Below are positions 1 to 8,085 of a DNA stretch of 64,000 nucleotides, piece after piece. The notes under the pieces are model-generated. The model was not told the DNA's origin and did no database searches. It saw only the letters and a program-made list of their open reading frames with translations. Source of the stretch: Lachnospiraceae bacterium (GTDB lineage: Bacteria > Bacillota > Clostridia > Lachnospirales > Lachnospiraceae); contig JALEPL010000007.1 in assembly GCA_022766245.1 (NCBI GenBank), forward strand, positions 1 through 64,000, read 5' to 3'. Each line of letters begins with the position of its first letter. Within the stretch, counting starts at the first letter, position 1. A program made the translations under genes and the position numbers.

Positions 1-345
1 CCCATGAAAATCGGCTGCGCCGATGGGGTGTTAGGTGCCAGTGGCACCTGTTCAACACCGACCGAAGCGAAGCGTAGACTTTGCTCACAGCTGAATCATG
101 TTCTTACGGCCTCATTAGCAAGTGATTCGGCCTGTTCTGAACAGTTATATATTCGTATCTGTTCAGTACCTTCACAGATACGATTCGCAAACCCATGAAA
201 ATCGGCTGCGCCGATGGGGTGTTAGGTGCCAGTGGCACCTGTTCAACACCGACCGAAGCGAAGCGTAGACTTTGCTCACAGCTGAATCATGTTCTTACGG
301 CCTCATCAGCAAGTGATTCGGCCTGTTCTGAACAGTTATATATTC
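1..345. repeat. Tandem pair of a ~191-bp structured intergenic repeat
   Basis: Copy A runs 1-191 and copy B 192-345. The shared 154 bases differ at one position (116 T, 307 C). The unit is packed with inverted repeats: ATCGG/CCGAT near 10-25, GGTGCC/GGCACC nested in GGTGTT/AACACC near 27-60, GAATCA/TGATTC near 93-127, the palindrome CTGTTCTGAACAG near 131-143, and CGTATCTGT/ACAGATACG at 155-183. Shorter relatives occur at 10511, 13233, 32439, 37160 and 41600. The two small forward reading frames across it are repeat sequence and are not called as genes. A REP/BIME-like or MITE-like element is the best description; no function is claimed. Confidence 0.9.
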
Positions 346-447
346 ATTATAGTCAGAAAAAAATTAAACTATACGAAAATGGAATATTTTTTTCCAATTT
401 TTCTATATTTATAGGGATTCTATTGCAATACCGAAAGGAAAAAGACA

Positions 448-720
448 ATGGAAAAATATATGAGTATTCTGGTTATGGTAGGAATCTGCCTGTTGGTGTT
501 ATTGATTGGTGTGATGAAAAAACAGGCAAAGATGTTGTTTGGATTGATATTCCGTCTGGTCTTGGGAGCAGGTGGAATTTTGCTGGCGAACTATTTTTTT
601 GAGATGCAGCATATTCCGCTGTGTGTCGGAATCAATCCGCTCACCCTTTTGGCAGTGGGAATCCTTGGTGTGTGCGGTTTTGTCCTCCTGTATGGAATCT
701 TGGCTCTGCAATTATTGTGA
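448..720 (+). CDS. BofA-family small membrane protein
   Basis: This 90-residue protein is almost entirely hydrophobic, with two or three predicted membrane segments and the family-like stretch VGINPLTLLAVGILGVCGF near residues 59-77. BofA (pro-sigma-K processing inhibitor) in spore formers holds the SpoIVFB protease inactive in the outer forespore membrane. BofA-family proteins are widespread in Firmicutes, so a sporulation role here is inference. It starts at an ATG behind GAAAGGAAAAAG and precedes the Tad operon with a 91-base gap. No spore-specific neighbours are in the window. Confidence 0.75.
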   Translation: MEKYMSILVMVGICLLVLLIGVMKKQAKMLFGLIFRLVLGAGGILLANYFFEMQHIPLCVGINPLTLLAVGILGVCGFVLLYGILALQLL

Positions 721-811
721 TATGTGACGAAAGAAAAAATTTTCCTATAACTTCATGTACAGAGTCTGGGAGGGGAGGGTATAATCGGGTTACAGTAAAG
801 GAGGGAGGCAC

Positions 812-1336
812 ATTTATACAATCGTTCTACTTTATCTCATCGGGGCAGCGGGGTTCGATCTCTGGTCAGGAAAGATACCTAATTGGATGGTTGCCCTGGG
901 AGTAGGGGGAGGAGTTATCTATCGGGTATGGGAGGATGGCACTCATGGCATGGGAATCGCCATATTAAACATGCTATTTCCCATAGTTCTACTATTTCTT
1001 TTATTTCTGATGCGTGCGATAGGCGCAGGTGATATCAAATTATTTTCCGTTATTGCAATATGGATTGGAATAAAGCAAAGCTGCTATGTGATTGCAGCAG
1101 CATTTGTAATAGGTGCCATATGGGGTCTGATAAGATTAATTCTATCCGGAAGTCTGATCGCTGGCGCATTGCTGTTTCTGCAGTGTGTACGGACAAGTAT
1201 TCTTACCGGTCATCCGGAGATCTTTTTGAAGGATTTGAAATGGGATAAGCATAGGATTCATTTTGCAGTGGCGATTGCAATGGGCTTTGCCCTTGTATCA
1301 TGGCAGGAGGTGGTGAATTGCATAAGCTGGCAGTAG
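812..1336 (+). CDS. A24 prepilin peptidase with probable ATT start
   Basis: An integral-membrane aspartate protease that processes Flp-type prepilins before Tad pilus assembly. Both catalytic aspartates are visible: FDLWSGKIPN near the N-terminus and GAGDIK in the middle. The first in-frame ATG (887) lies after the first aspartate, so it cannot be the true start. Upstream the frame stays open to a TAA at 782-784 and holds no ATG, GTG or TTG. The best candidate is ATT at 812, seven bases after AAAGGAGG. That gives 174 residues, a normal size for a short A24 peptidase. It overlaps the TadZ gene by 19 bases. An A24 peptidase also lies at 8086. Confidence 0.8.
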   Translation: MYTIVLLYLIGAAGFDLWSGKIPNWMVALGVGGGVIYRVWEDGTHGMGIAILNMLFPIVLLFLLFLMRAIGAGDIKLFSVIAIWIGIKQSCYVIAAAFVIGAIWGLIRLILSGSLIAGALLFLQCVRTSILTGHPEIFLKDLKWDKHRIHFAVAIAMGFALVSWQEVVNCISWQ

Positions 1337-2316
1337 CGATATGCGATCCGGATGAGGAGTATGGTAAAAAATTAAGTCACTATCTGGTGCAGACCGGACG
1401 GTTGGCGGATATGGTTAGTTTTTCCCGGGTTTCGGATGAGATTTTTCGGGAAAAAAAGGATCTTTGGCTGGTTCATGGAAGCCTGCTGCCCCAGTGGCAA
1501 AGGAATGCTTCAGAAGATGAGTCGGTACTTTGCCTGGCAGAGGATGAGATGGATTGTGCATTGCAGGATGTGAGGCAGATTTATAAGTATCAGTCTGCGG
1601 ATCGGATTCTGCAGGAAATGTATGCAGAGCTATCGAAGAAGAGTCATAGCATACAGCTTCGTGGGAAGGAAAAGGGGAAACTGGTTTTGTTGTATCAGCC
1701 CTGGTATCAGGGGATTCAGATGTTGGCTGGATTTGCACTGGCGCAGAGCCTAATGTCAAAGGGAAAAGTGCTTTATGTTAATCTGCGCGGATTTCATGGG
1801 ATGCCATTGCAGAATGAACAGTGGAAAGCCAGAGATGTTACCGATGTGTTGACAGCGATACGATTGGAATCAAGCAATATGGAACAGCGGATTCTGGCGG
1901 CTATCGTATCTGCGGATGGATTGGATTATCTTTGTCCGGTTTCCATTCCTATGCAGATTGAGGGAACGGATACAGAGGATTATATCAGACTGATTGAGGC
2001 GATTTGGCAGTATCTGGACTATGACTATGTAGTGATGGAGGTGCCGCCGGAGCAGGAGGGAATCCGGGATATGTTTGAACTTGCGGATAGAATCTTCTGT
2101 TTTATTCAGAAGGGCTATGGCTCAAAAGATTTGGTGCAGCAATTGGGGCAGATTCCACGAATTGCATTTCGATGGATTCCGGAGAAGCTGGAAAGCTGGT
2201 ATCGGGAACGTCCGGCGGAGGAGCTTTTGACGGACTGTAACCGGATGAAGGAGTGGTTGATGCAGCAGGGAGAGGAGGAACAGGAGATTGGAAGTGCTGA
2301 CGACAGCGCATGTTAA
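1318..2316 (+). CDS. tadZ: TadZ-like pilus localisation protein (degenerate P-loop)
   Basis: The protein has an N-terminal receiver-like domain (residues 1-110) followed by a MinD/ParA-type fold. TadZ proteins place the Tad machine at a cell pole; the structure from Eubacterium rectale has this two-domain layout. The region where a Walker A lysine should sit reads LVLLYQPWYQGIQMLAG, so the glycine/lysine loop is gone. The following KGKVLYVNLRG strand and DYDYVVMEVPP strand (Walker B-like) keep the fold. TTG 1318 is preferred because AGGAGG ends 7 bases before it; an in-frame ATG at 1300 would extend the protein by six residues. It overlaps tadA by 29 bases. Confidence 0.75.
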   Translation: MHKLAVAICDPDEEYGKKLSHYLVQTGRLADMVSFSRVSDEIFREKKDLWLVHGSLLPQWQRNASEDESVLCLAEDEMDCALQDVRQIYKYQSADRILQEMYAELSKKSHSIQLRGKEKGKLVLLYQPWYQGIQMLAGFALAQSLMSKGKVLYVNLRGFHGMPLQNEQWKARDVTDVLTAIRLESSNMEQRILAAIVSADGLDYLCPVSIPMQIEGTDTEDYIRLIEAIWQYLDYDYVVMEVPPEQEGIRDMFELADRIFCFIQKGYGSKDLVQQLGQIPRIAFRWIPEKLESWYRERPAEELLTDCNRMKEWLMQQGEEEQEIGSADDSAC

Positions 2317-3496
2317 GGAATTGGTGATGGAACGGATAGATGTATCCCGCGTTCTTTCGGACGAGGAAATCCGGGAACTGATCGAGGATGTTTTAGAGGA
2401 ATGTTCCAGGGAATATCTGCTTACGGTTCCTGCGCGGCAGCTTTTGGCGAAAGAAGTGTTTTACGGACTGCGGAGGCTGGATATTCTGCAGGAACTGGTG
2501 GATGATCCGCAGGTGACGGAGATTATGGTGAATGGAACCAGTCACATCTTTTATGAAAAAGAGGGACGCATCCGGGAGTGGGATCATCATTTTACTTCGG
2601 AGGAAGCGCTTTCTGATGTCATTCAGAGAATCGTGGGATCCAGCAATCGCATGGTAAATGAGATGCATCCCATTGTAGATACCAGACTGGAGAACGGAGC
2701 CCGTGTAAATATTGTGCTTAAGCCCATTGCAATTGATGGTACAGCCGTTTCCATCCGGCGTTTTCCGGAACATCCCATCACCATGAAGCAGTTGGTAGAG
2801 TGGCAGTCTGTCTCGGAGGAAATCGTATGTTTCTTAAAAAATCTGGTTCAGGCCGGATACAATATCTTTGTATCCGGAGGAACGGGCAGTGGAAAGACAA
2901 CGTTTTTAAATGCCCTATCGGAGTATATACCGGAGGATGAGAGGATTGTGACCATAGAGGATTCTGCAGAACTGCAGATTCTGGGGATTCCCAATCTGGT
3001 TCGGTTAGAGACCAGGGAGATTCAGGTGGAGGGAGCTCAGCCAATTTCAATCCGGGATCTGATTCGCAGTGCACTTCGGATGAGACCAAGCCGGATTATT
3101 GTGGGGGAGTGCCGTGGACCGGAAGCGCTGGATGTGCTGCAGGCCATGAATACCGGACACAGCGGCAGTATCAGCACAGGGCATGCAAACTCGGCGGAGG
3201 ATATGCTTCATCGACTGGAGACAATGGTGCTGATGGGAATGGATTTGCCGGTGTCAGCCATTCGTAGCCAGATTGCGTCCGGGGTAGACATTCTGATTCA
3301 TCTGGGGCGATTAAGGGACAAGAGCCGTAAGCTGCTGGGAATTACGGAGGTAGATGGAATGGAGGGAGGAGAGATTCGGCTTCATGAGCTGTATCGGTTT
3401 GAGGAACAGGAAGAACAGGATGGAAGGATTATCGGACGATGGCAAAAGAAAGGGGAGCTGTTGCATCCGGAAAAACTGCGGGCTGCCGGATTATAG
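2288..3496 (+). CDS. tadA: Tad pilus assembly ATPase TadA/CpaF
   Basis: A cytoplasmic hexameric secretion ATPase that drives Flp pilus extension. The Walker A motif GGTGSGKT is at residues 197-204. It is followed by an Asp-box-like [10 protein letters not shown], the family signature [19 protein letters not shown] (Walker B region), and the His-box [13 protein letters not shown]. The N-terminal domain contains the family motif VTEIMVNG. At 402 residues it has the usual CpaF length. It starts at TTG 2288 behind GAGGAGG inside tadZ, and its end overlaps tadB, so the genes are translationally coupled. Confidence 0.93.
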   Translation: MEVLTTAHVKELVMERIDVSRVLSDEEIRELIEDVLEECSREYLLTVPARQLLAKEVFYGLRRLDILQELVDDPQVTEIMVNGTSHIFYEKEGRIREWDHHFTSEEALSDVIQRIVGSSNRMVNEMHPIVDTRLENGARVNIVLKPIAIDGTAVSIRRFPEHPITMKQLVEWQSVSEEIVCFLKNLVQAGYNIFVSGGTGSGKTTFLNALSEYIPEDERIVTIEDSAELQILGIPNLVRLETREIQVEGAQPISIRDLIRSALRMRPSRIIVGECRGPEALDVLQAMNTGHSGSISTGHANSAEDMLHRLETMVLMGMDLPVSAIRSQIASGVDILIHLGRLRDKSRKLLGITEVDGMEGGEIRLHELYRFEEQEEQDGRIIGRWQKKGELLHPEKLRAAGL

Positions 3497-4223
3497 TCAC
3501 TATTACTTCTCACTAAAGGAGCATCTGAAGCTGTTTGGGTGTTACCTTCTGCTGGACATGGTGATGGCAGGATTGTTTTATCGGTCCGTTTTTGCTGGAG
3601 TCATTGGACTTATGGGGTTACCTCTTTTTTACAGGTATCAGGAAAAGTGCTATATCCGAAAGCGAAAGCAGAAGCTTTCCCTACAGTTTAAGGATATGCT
3701 GGTATCTGTTGCGGGAGCCATGCGTGCCGGGTATTCCATAGAAAATGCCTTGGGGGAGGCTGAGAAGGATATCATTCGCCTTCATGGAAAAAACTGTGAT
3801 ATGGCGGTGGAACTTAGGGTGATCCGCAGACAGCTGGCATGTAATATTCCCATAGAGAAACTGTTGGAGGATCTATCCAGGCGATGTCAGATTGAAGATG
3901 TAGAATCCTTCTGTTGCATTATGGGATTTGCCAAAAGAAGCGGGGGAGATTTTATCGGAATCATTTCGAGCTGCGTCAGCCAGATTTCCGATAAGGTGGA
4001 AATCATGGATACCATCGAAACGGCTTTGGCTGCCCGCCGTTTCGAGCAGCGGATCATGGATGTTGTTCCATTGTTTATCATGGCTTTCATCAATGTGACA
4101 TCGGAAGAATTTATGTCTGCGCTGTATCACAACGTGTCAGGCGTATGTATTATGACGGTATGTTTTGGGGTATATGTGGCTGCATTTTTCTGGTCGGAAA
4201 GGATGGTGCAGATTGAGGTTTAA
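3420..4223 (+). CDS. tadB: Tad pilus inner-membrane protein TadB
   Basis: A membrane platform protein with a T2SS-F (GspF) domain. Two hydrophobic segments lie near the N-terminus (GCYLLLDMVMAGLF and the following stretch) and two at the C-terminus. Between them is the conserved cytoplasmic part with LSLQFKDMLVSVAGAMRAGY and later GGDFIGIISSC. The start is uncertain: in-frame ATGs at 3354, 3384 and 3420 all lie inside tadA. ATG 3420 is chosen because it is the last ATG before the first membrane segment and has a purine-rich AGGAAGAACAGG upstream. It overlaps tadC by 11 bases. Confidence 0.85.
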   Translation: MEGLSDDGKRKGSCCIRKNCGLPDYSHYYFSLKEHLKLFGCYLLLDMVMAGLFYRSVFAGVIGLMGLPLFYRYQEKCYIRKRKQKLSLQFKDMLVSVAGAMRAGYSIENALGEAEKDIIRLHGKNCDMAVELRVIRRQLACNIPIEKLLEDLSRRCQIEDVESFCCIMGFAKRSGGDFIGIISSCVSQISDKVEIMDTIETALAARRFEQRIMDVVPLFIMAFINVTSEEFMSALYHNVSGVCIMTVCFGVYVAAFFWSERMVQIEV

Positions 4224-5436
4224 GGTGGAGAAGTGTTTATGGAAAAAGCTGATAGGGATTATGTCAGTGGCGTTGATTCTGGGAGTGTTGGCTCAGTATA
4301 TGGCAGCGGATGAGTCAGCGTTTCAGGAAAATCAGCTCATACAGAAGGAGCCCGGGGAAGGTGGTGTGACGGCATCTCTTTCCTATCAAAAAGATGGGGA
4401 GCATCCGATGGATTATGAAATGCAGGTGCCGGAGCGTGTGTTGACCCGGGAGGAATGGGAAGTTCGTGCCCGGGCAGCACAGGAAGAGGTGGTTGACACC
4501 TTTTTGGGGGATAATCCGGGGACAGACCATGTCAGTGGGAAGGTGAATCTGTGTGAGAAATTGCAGGATGGGCTGTTTACTGTGGAGTGGAGTTTTACGC
4601 CGGATCTTTGCATCGATCCGCAAGGTAATCTGCTGGAGGAGAATTTCATAGATGGTGATGTGGTTATGGCTACAGCGATCATCCGCTATCAGGAATATGA
4701 AGTTTGCTATGAATTTCCCTTTCAGGTATTCCGGCAGCCGTTAACGGAAGAGCAGACCTTTGAAAATGCGGTTTCTGACTATATGCAGCGCCAGGATATG
4801 ACCACAGGAGTCCTTGCATTGCCATCGGAACTGGAAGGTCAGAAAATAACCTGGACATCCAAAAAGGAACCCCGGCTTCTCATGTTCCTGCTGTTAGGTC
4901 TGGTGGCATCGGCAGCGGTTTTGTATGGAGAATATGCAAAAAAACGGAAACTGCGTGAGCAGGCCAGACAGGAGATGGCCCGCGACTATCCTGAAATTGT
5001 CAGCCAGCTGAGTCTGTTTCTGTCGGCTGGAATGTCTCTGACACAGGCGTTTGGGCGGATTCTGTCGGGATATGAACAGAAAAAGAGAGGGAGTTATAGG
5101 GGTAAGCGGGCAGGATATGAGCAGATCGGAAGAATGGTACACGAAATGGAGGACGGTATGCCAAAGATCCAGGCAATCGAGCATATGGGAGAACGCTGCG
5201 GACTGTCCCAGTATCGGCGTCTGGCCACGATTCTTACCCAAAATATGAAAAAGGGTTCTGCCGGAATTGGAGCAATTTTAGAAAAAGAGGCAGCGCAGGC
5301 ATTTGTTGATCGAAAAAATATGGCACAAAGGGCAGGGGAAGAAGCAGGAACGAAGCTGTTGTTTCCCATGATGCTGATGCTGGTAGTGGTTATGGTGGTT
5401 CTCATCGTACCTGCCTGCATGAGCATGAATTTATAA
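4213..5436 (+). CDS. tadC: TadC-like platform protein with large N-terminal ectodomain
   Basis: The last ~160 residues form a T2SS-F domain (EIVSQLSLFLSAGMSLTQAF and a C-terminal MMLMLVVVMVVLIVPACM membrane segment), which pairs with TadB in the pilus base. Unusually, the first ~210 residues are a membrane segment (about 14-31) followed by a probably extracytoplasmic domain, before a second membrane segment near LLMFLLLGLVASAAVLYGEY. Classical TadC proteins lack such an ectodomain. TTG 4213 is preferred over the ATG at 4165, because AAAGGA lies 9 bases upstream and it gives a minimal overlap with tadB. Confidence 0.85.
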   Translation: MRFKVEKCLWKKLIGIMSVALILGVLAQYMAADESAFQENQLIQKEPGEGGVTASLSYQKDGEHPMDYEMQVPERVLTREEWEVRARAAQEEVVDTFLGDNPGTDHVSGKVNLCEKLQDGLFTVEWSFTPDLCIDPQGNLLEENFIDGDVVMATAIIRYQEYEVCYEFPFQVFRQPLTEEQTFENAVSDYMQRQDMTTGVLALPSELEGQKITWTSKKEPRLLMFLLLGLVASAAVLYGEYAKKRKLREQARQEMARDYPEIVSQLSLFLSAGMSLTQAFGRILSGYEQKKRGSYRGKRAGYEQIGRMVHEMEDGMPKIQAIEHMGERCGLSQYRRLATILTQNMKKGSAGIGAILEKEAAQAFVDRKNMAQRAGEEAGTKLLFPMMLMLVVVMVVLIVPACMSMNL

Positions 5437-5495
5437 ATGATAGTAGGTAACTTCAGAACAAATTCTAGATTGTGATTTACAGAAAGGAGAGACTT

Positions 5496-5669
5496 ATGGT
5501 TATAAACAGTTTGAAACGGTTTTTGAAAGAAGAGGATGGCGTGGGTGTTGTGGAAGTCATACTGATTCTGGTGGTATTGGTGGGACTCATCATCATTTTT
5601 AAAGCAAAGCTCACGGTTTTGATGAACAAAATTTTCTCTACGATTACAGAGCGGGCGGATACTTTGTAG
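5496..5669 (+). CDS. flp: Flp-type major pilin
   Basis: A 57-residue pilin precursor that is the likely structural subunit of the pilus. After the short basic leader comes EEDGVGVVEVILILVVLVGL. Cleavage by an A24 peptidase after the glycine leaves Val-Gly-Val-Val-Glu, with the glutamate at +5 as in type IV pilins, followed by a hydrophobic assembly helix. ATG 5496 follows AAAGGAGAG at good spacing. The gene stands 59 bases after tadC, a break that may allow separate, higher expression, although no clear promoter or terminator was seen there. Confidence 0.88.
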   Translation: MVINSLKRFLKEEDGVGVVEVILILVVLVGLIIIFKAKLTVLMNKIFSTITERADTL

Positions 5670-5670
5670 T

Positions 5671-7185
5671 ATGAGGAACAGAGGAAGTATCACCATTTTT
5701 ATGAGCTTGTCACTTACCATGATACTGAGTCTGTTATTTACTCTTTTAGAATCGGCCCGTCTTTACGGCCTGCAGAGTCATGCTACCATGGAAAGTCAGC
5801 TTATGCTGGAATCTCAGATGGCGCAATATCATCCGGGGATATATGAGCAGTATGGAATATATTTATTGGAATGTAATCAGGGGGATGTCTTATCCATGGC
5901 CGGTGTGGATGCAAATATGCAGAGTCTGGGAATGGAGAATCTGCGTGGCGGAAACAGAGAGTGGAACGGCTCGACGATTAACCTGTATGCATTAAATCTG
6001 GCCCAATGTCATGTGGTGCAGAAACAGGTGGTAACAGATGAGAAGGGAGCTGCCTTTGCCAAACAGGCTGCAGATTATATGAAGTCCAGACTCCTGTTAT
6101 CTGCAGTGGAGGGTCTGTATGAGCATGCAGAGGAGATGGGGCAGCTGGAAGAATCCACAGGAGATGTGGATGATTATCTGTCCCAGGCAGATACGGCACT
6201 GAGGGATCCGGAGGCGGCAAATCAAGCGGCGCAGATGCAGAATCCTGTCGGGGAAACGCAGCAGATTCCGTTGGTGCCTTTGGAGGATGATTTTGAGAAT
6301 CCCATTGAGTACGTGAAGGATCTAAAAAATAGTGCAGTTCTGGCACAGGTTCTGGGGGATGTGACAGAGGTGTCCAATCAAAAGCTTCAGGAGAAGGGCG
6401 ATTTGCTGCACCGGGATCTTTATGAAGGGAATTATCCCGTGGAGAATCCCGGTGCTACGGAGAAGCTGTTGTTCAAGGAGTATCTGCTGGAAAAGTTTTC
6501 TGATTATACCAAGCCCCGGACTGAGAGTGTATTGCAGTATGAACTGGAGTATATCATCTGTGGAGAGAACTCCGATAAAGAAAATCTGACGAAGGTGGTG
6601 GAGCGGCTTCTTGCCCTGCGGGAACTGGCAAATTACGTTACGCTGCATCAGGATCCGGAAAAGGTATCTCTGGCGCATACGATGGCGTTGGCGATAGGAG
6701 GAATATCGCTTAATCCTGTGGTAATTCAGGTAATACAGGAGGGAATCCTTGCAGCGTGGGCATACTCTGAGGCGGTGCAGGATGTTAAGATATTGCTGAA
6801 TGGCGGGACAGTTTCCTTGTATAAAGCAAGCGGGGACTGGGGCTGTAATTTCCAAAAGATTTCGGAGAGCACGTATGAGACGGAGTGTGTTGGTGAGGAT
6901 GCAACGGAAACGGGGTTGGGAATGGACTATCAGGCATATCTTCGAATGCTTCTTTATAGTACCACAGAAAAAAAGCTGGCAATGCGCACGCTAAATCTAA
7001 TGGAGCAGTATATCCGGAGGACAGAGGGCAATCTGTCTTTTCGCATGGACTGTATGGTAAGCGCAGTGACGGTGAACTTGGTGTATGAAGCTGAGCCTTT
7101 GTTTTTTGGGTTGTATGGCAGTGGGGAGGGATGGAATCGAAATTACCAGTTCGTGCGAATTAAGAAATTTTCTTATTACAAGTAG
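5671..7185 (+). CDS. DUF5702-type Tad locus protein
   Basis: A 504-residue secreted or anchored protein with one N-terminal membrane helix (GSITIFMSLSLTMILSLLF) right after MRNR. It is followed by the ESARLYGLQ segment and then a long, mostly helical extracellular part. This N-terminus is pseudopilin-like, and the family occurs in clostridial Tad operons where TadG-like proteins are found elsewhere. The exact role is unknown; a minor-pilin or surface-anchoring function is inferred from position between flp and the TadE-like gene. It starts one base after the flp stop, with only a weak ribosome-binding site, so coupling to flp is likely. Confidence 0.75.
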   Translation: MRNRGSITIFMSLSLTMILSLLFTLLESARLYGLQSHATMESQLMLESQMAQYHPGIYEQYGIYLLECNQGDVLSMAGVDANMQSLGMENLRGGNREWNGSTINLYALNLAQCHVVQKQVVTDEKGAAFAKQAADYMKSRLLLSAVEGLYEHAEEMGQLEESTGDVDDYLSQADTALRDPEAANQAAQMQNPVGETQQIPLVPLEDDFENPIEYVKDLKNSAVLAQVLGDVTEVSNQKLQEKGDLLHRDLYEGNYPVENPGATEKLLFKEYLLEKFSDYTKPRTESVLQYELEYIICGENSDKENLTKVVERLLALRELANYVTLHQDPEKVSLAHTMALAIGGISLNPVVIQVIQEGILAAWAYSEAVQDVKILLNGGTVSLYKASGDWGCNFQKISESTYETECVGEDATETGLGMDYQAYLRMLLYSTTEKKLAMRTLNLMEQYIRRTEGNLSFRMDCMVSAVTVNLVYEAEPLFFGLYGSGEGWNRNYQFVRIKKFSYYK

Positions 7186-7192
7186 AGTTTAA

Positions 7193-7328
7193 GGAAGAAG
7201 GTGCATAAAGGTGTCTCTTTTCAGGAATAAAGAAAATCTAAAAAAATATACTCTCTCATCCTATTCCATAAGACATTTCTCACCAAACCTATCTTATGAT
7301 AAAGGGACACCTTTATGTGCCTTCTTCC
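7193..7328 (+). repeat. 28-bp inverted repeat around the TadE-like gene start
   Basis: The left arm at 7193-7220 and the right arm at 7301-7328 can pair over all 28 positions with an 80-base loop. There are 25 Watson-Crick pairs, and the three remaining positions are all G-U wobbles. The left arm contains the AAGGAAGAAGG ribosome-binding region and the GTG start (7211) of the TadE-like gene; the right arm is coding sequence for residues ~31-40. It may be a small MITE-like element captured in the gene, an RNA switch that hides the ribosome-binding site, or both. Confidence 0.8.
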
Positions 7329-8065
7329 GGGCATCACTCACCTTGGAAGCAGCCATGATCCTGCCTTTTGCTGTTGTTTTTTTCTGTGGGATTCTGTTCT
7401 TTTTCCGGTTGCTTCAAGTGCAGCAGGGTGTGGAACAGGCGTTGTGCTATGCGGCCAGGGAAACGGCAATCTTATCTCATGACAAAGAGCCGGATTGGGA
7501 TGGTATTGCTACAGGAGAAGCCTTGTTTTATGCAAAGCTGAAGGAATTGGATGTCCCCGTGACATACGTGGAAAAGTCCTGGGCAGGTTTTTCTTTTGCA
7601 GATTCGGTGGGGGAGGATGCCTATATTGATTTGAGTGTATCCTACCAGGTAAATAACCCGCTGGAACTTTTGGGAATCTGGAAGTACCGCTTTTCGCAGC
7701 GTGCCAGGTGTCATAAATGGCAGGGGGCGTACAGTGAAAACGGGATATCAGGGGAATATGTGTATATCACAGATTACGGAACGGTATATCATTTGACAAT
7801 GGAGTGCCCCTATCTGGCACTTTCAATCCAAAGGATTCCCTATGAACAGGTGGAGACAAGAAGAAATCAGTCCGGTGAGAAATACCGGTGCTGTGAAGTA
7901 TGTGGTGACGCACATAGCAGTGAGGTGTACCTTACGGAATATGGAGAAACATATCATAGTGATATTTCCTGTAGTGGGTTGAGGAGAGGCATCTACCGGG
8001 TTCCTAAGAGTGAGGTGGAAGGATATCCGCCCTGTCCCCGCTGTGCGCATATCAAAATAGACTAG
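7211..8065 (+). CDS. TadE-like pseudopilin with C-terminal Cys-rich repeats
   Basis: The class III pseudopilin signature RASLTLEAAMILPFAVVFF lies near residues 41-59, followed by the hydrophobic helix and LLQVQQGVEQAL, as in TadE/F. The N-terminal ~40 residues precede this signature and are mostly encoded within a hairpin-forming element (7193-7328). The C-terminus carries two related units, VYITDYGTVYH..C and VYLTEYGETYH..C. Each is followed by a CxxC or CCEVCG cluster, which suggests metal binding. GTG 7211 is the only start that explains the upstream AAGGAAGAAGG; a later in-frame ATG lies inside the pilin helix and is excluded. The Cys-rich tail is unusual for a pseudopilin. Confidence 0.78.
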   Translation: MSLFRNKENLKKYTLSSYSIRHFSPNLSYDKGTPLCAFFRASLTLEAAMILPFAVVFFCGILFFFRLLQVQQGVEQALCYAARETAILSHDKEPDWDGIATGEALFYAKLKELDVPVTYVEKSWAGFSFADSVGEDAYIDLSVSYQVNNPLELLGIWKYRFSQRARCHKWQGAYSENGISGEYVYITDYGTVYHLTMECPYLALSIQRIPYEQVETRRNQSGEKYRCCEVCGDAHSSEVYLTEYGETYHSDISCSGLRRGIYRVPKSEVEGYPPCPRCAHIKID

Positions 8066-8085
8066 ACAAAGGGAGGAAGCGGAGG

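Noticed and set aside
1..345. CRISPR array
   Set aside because: Only two long units with no spacers and no cas genes.
4..602. Two forward reading frames starting MKIGCADGVLG
   Set aside because: They are translations of the tandem repeat; they share one repeated peptide, have no ribosome-binding site, and the second runs into the BofA gene in another frame.
1318..2316. TadZ-like gene as a broken ATPase pseudogene
   Set aside because: The frame is intact, the fold motifs remain, and atypical nucleotide sites are known in TadZ proteins.
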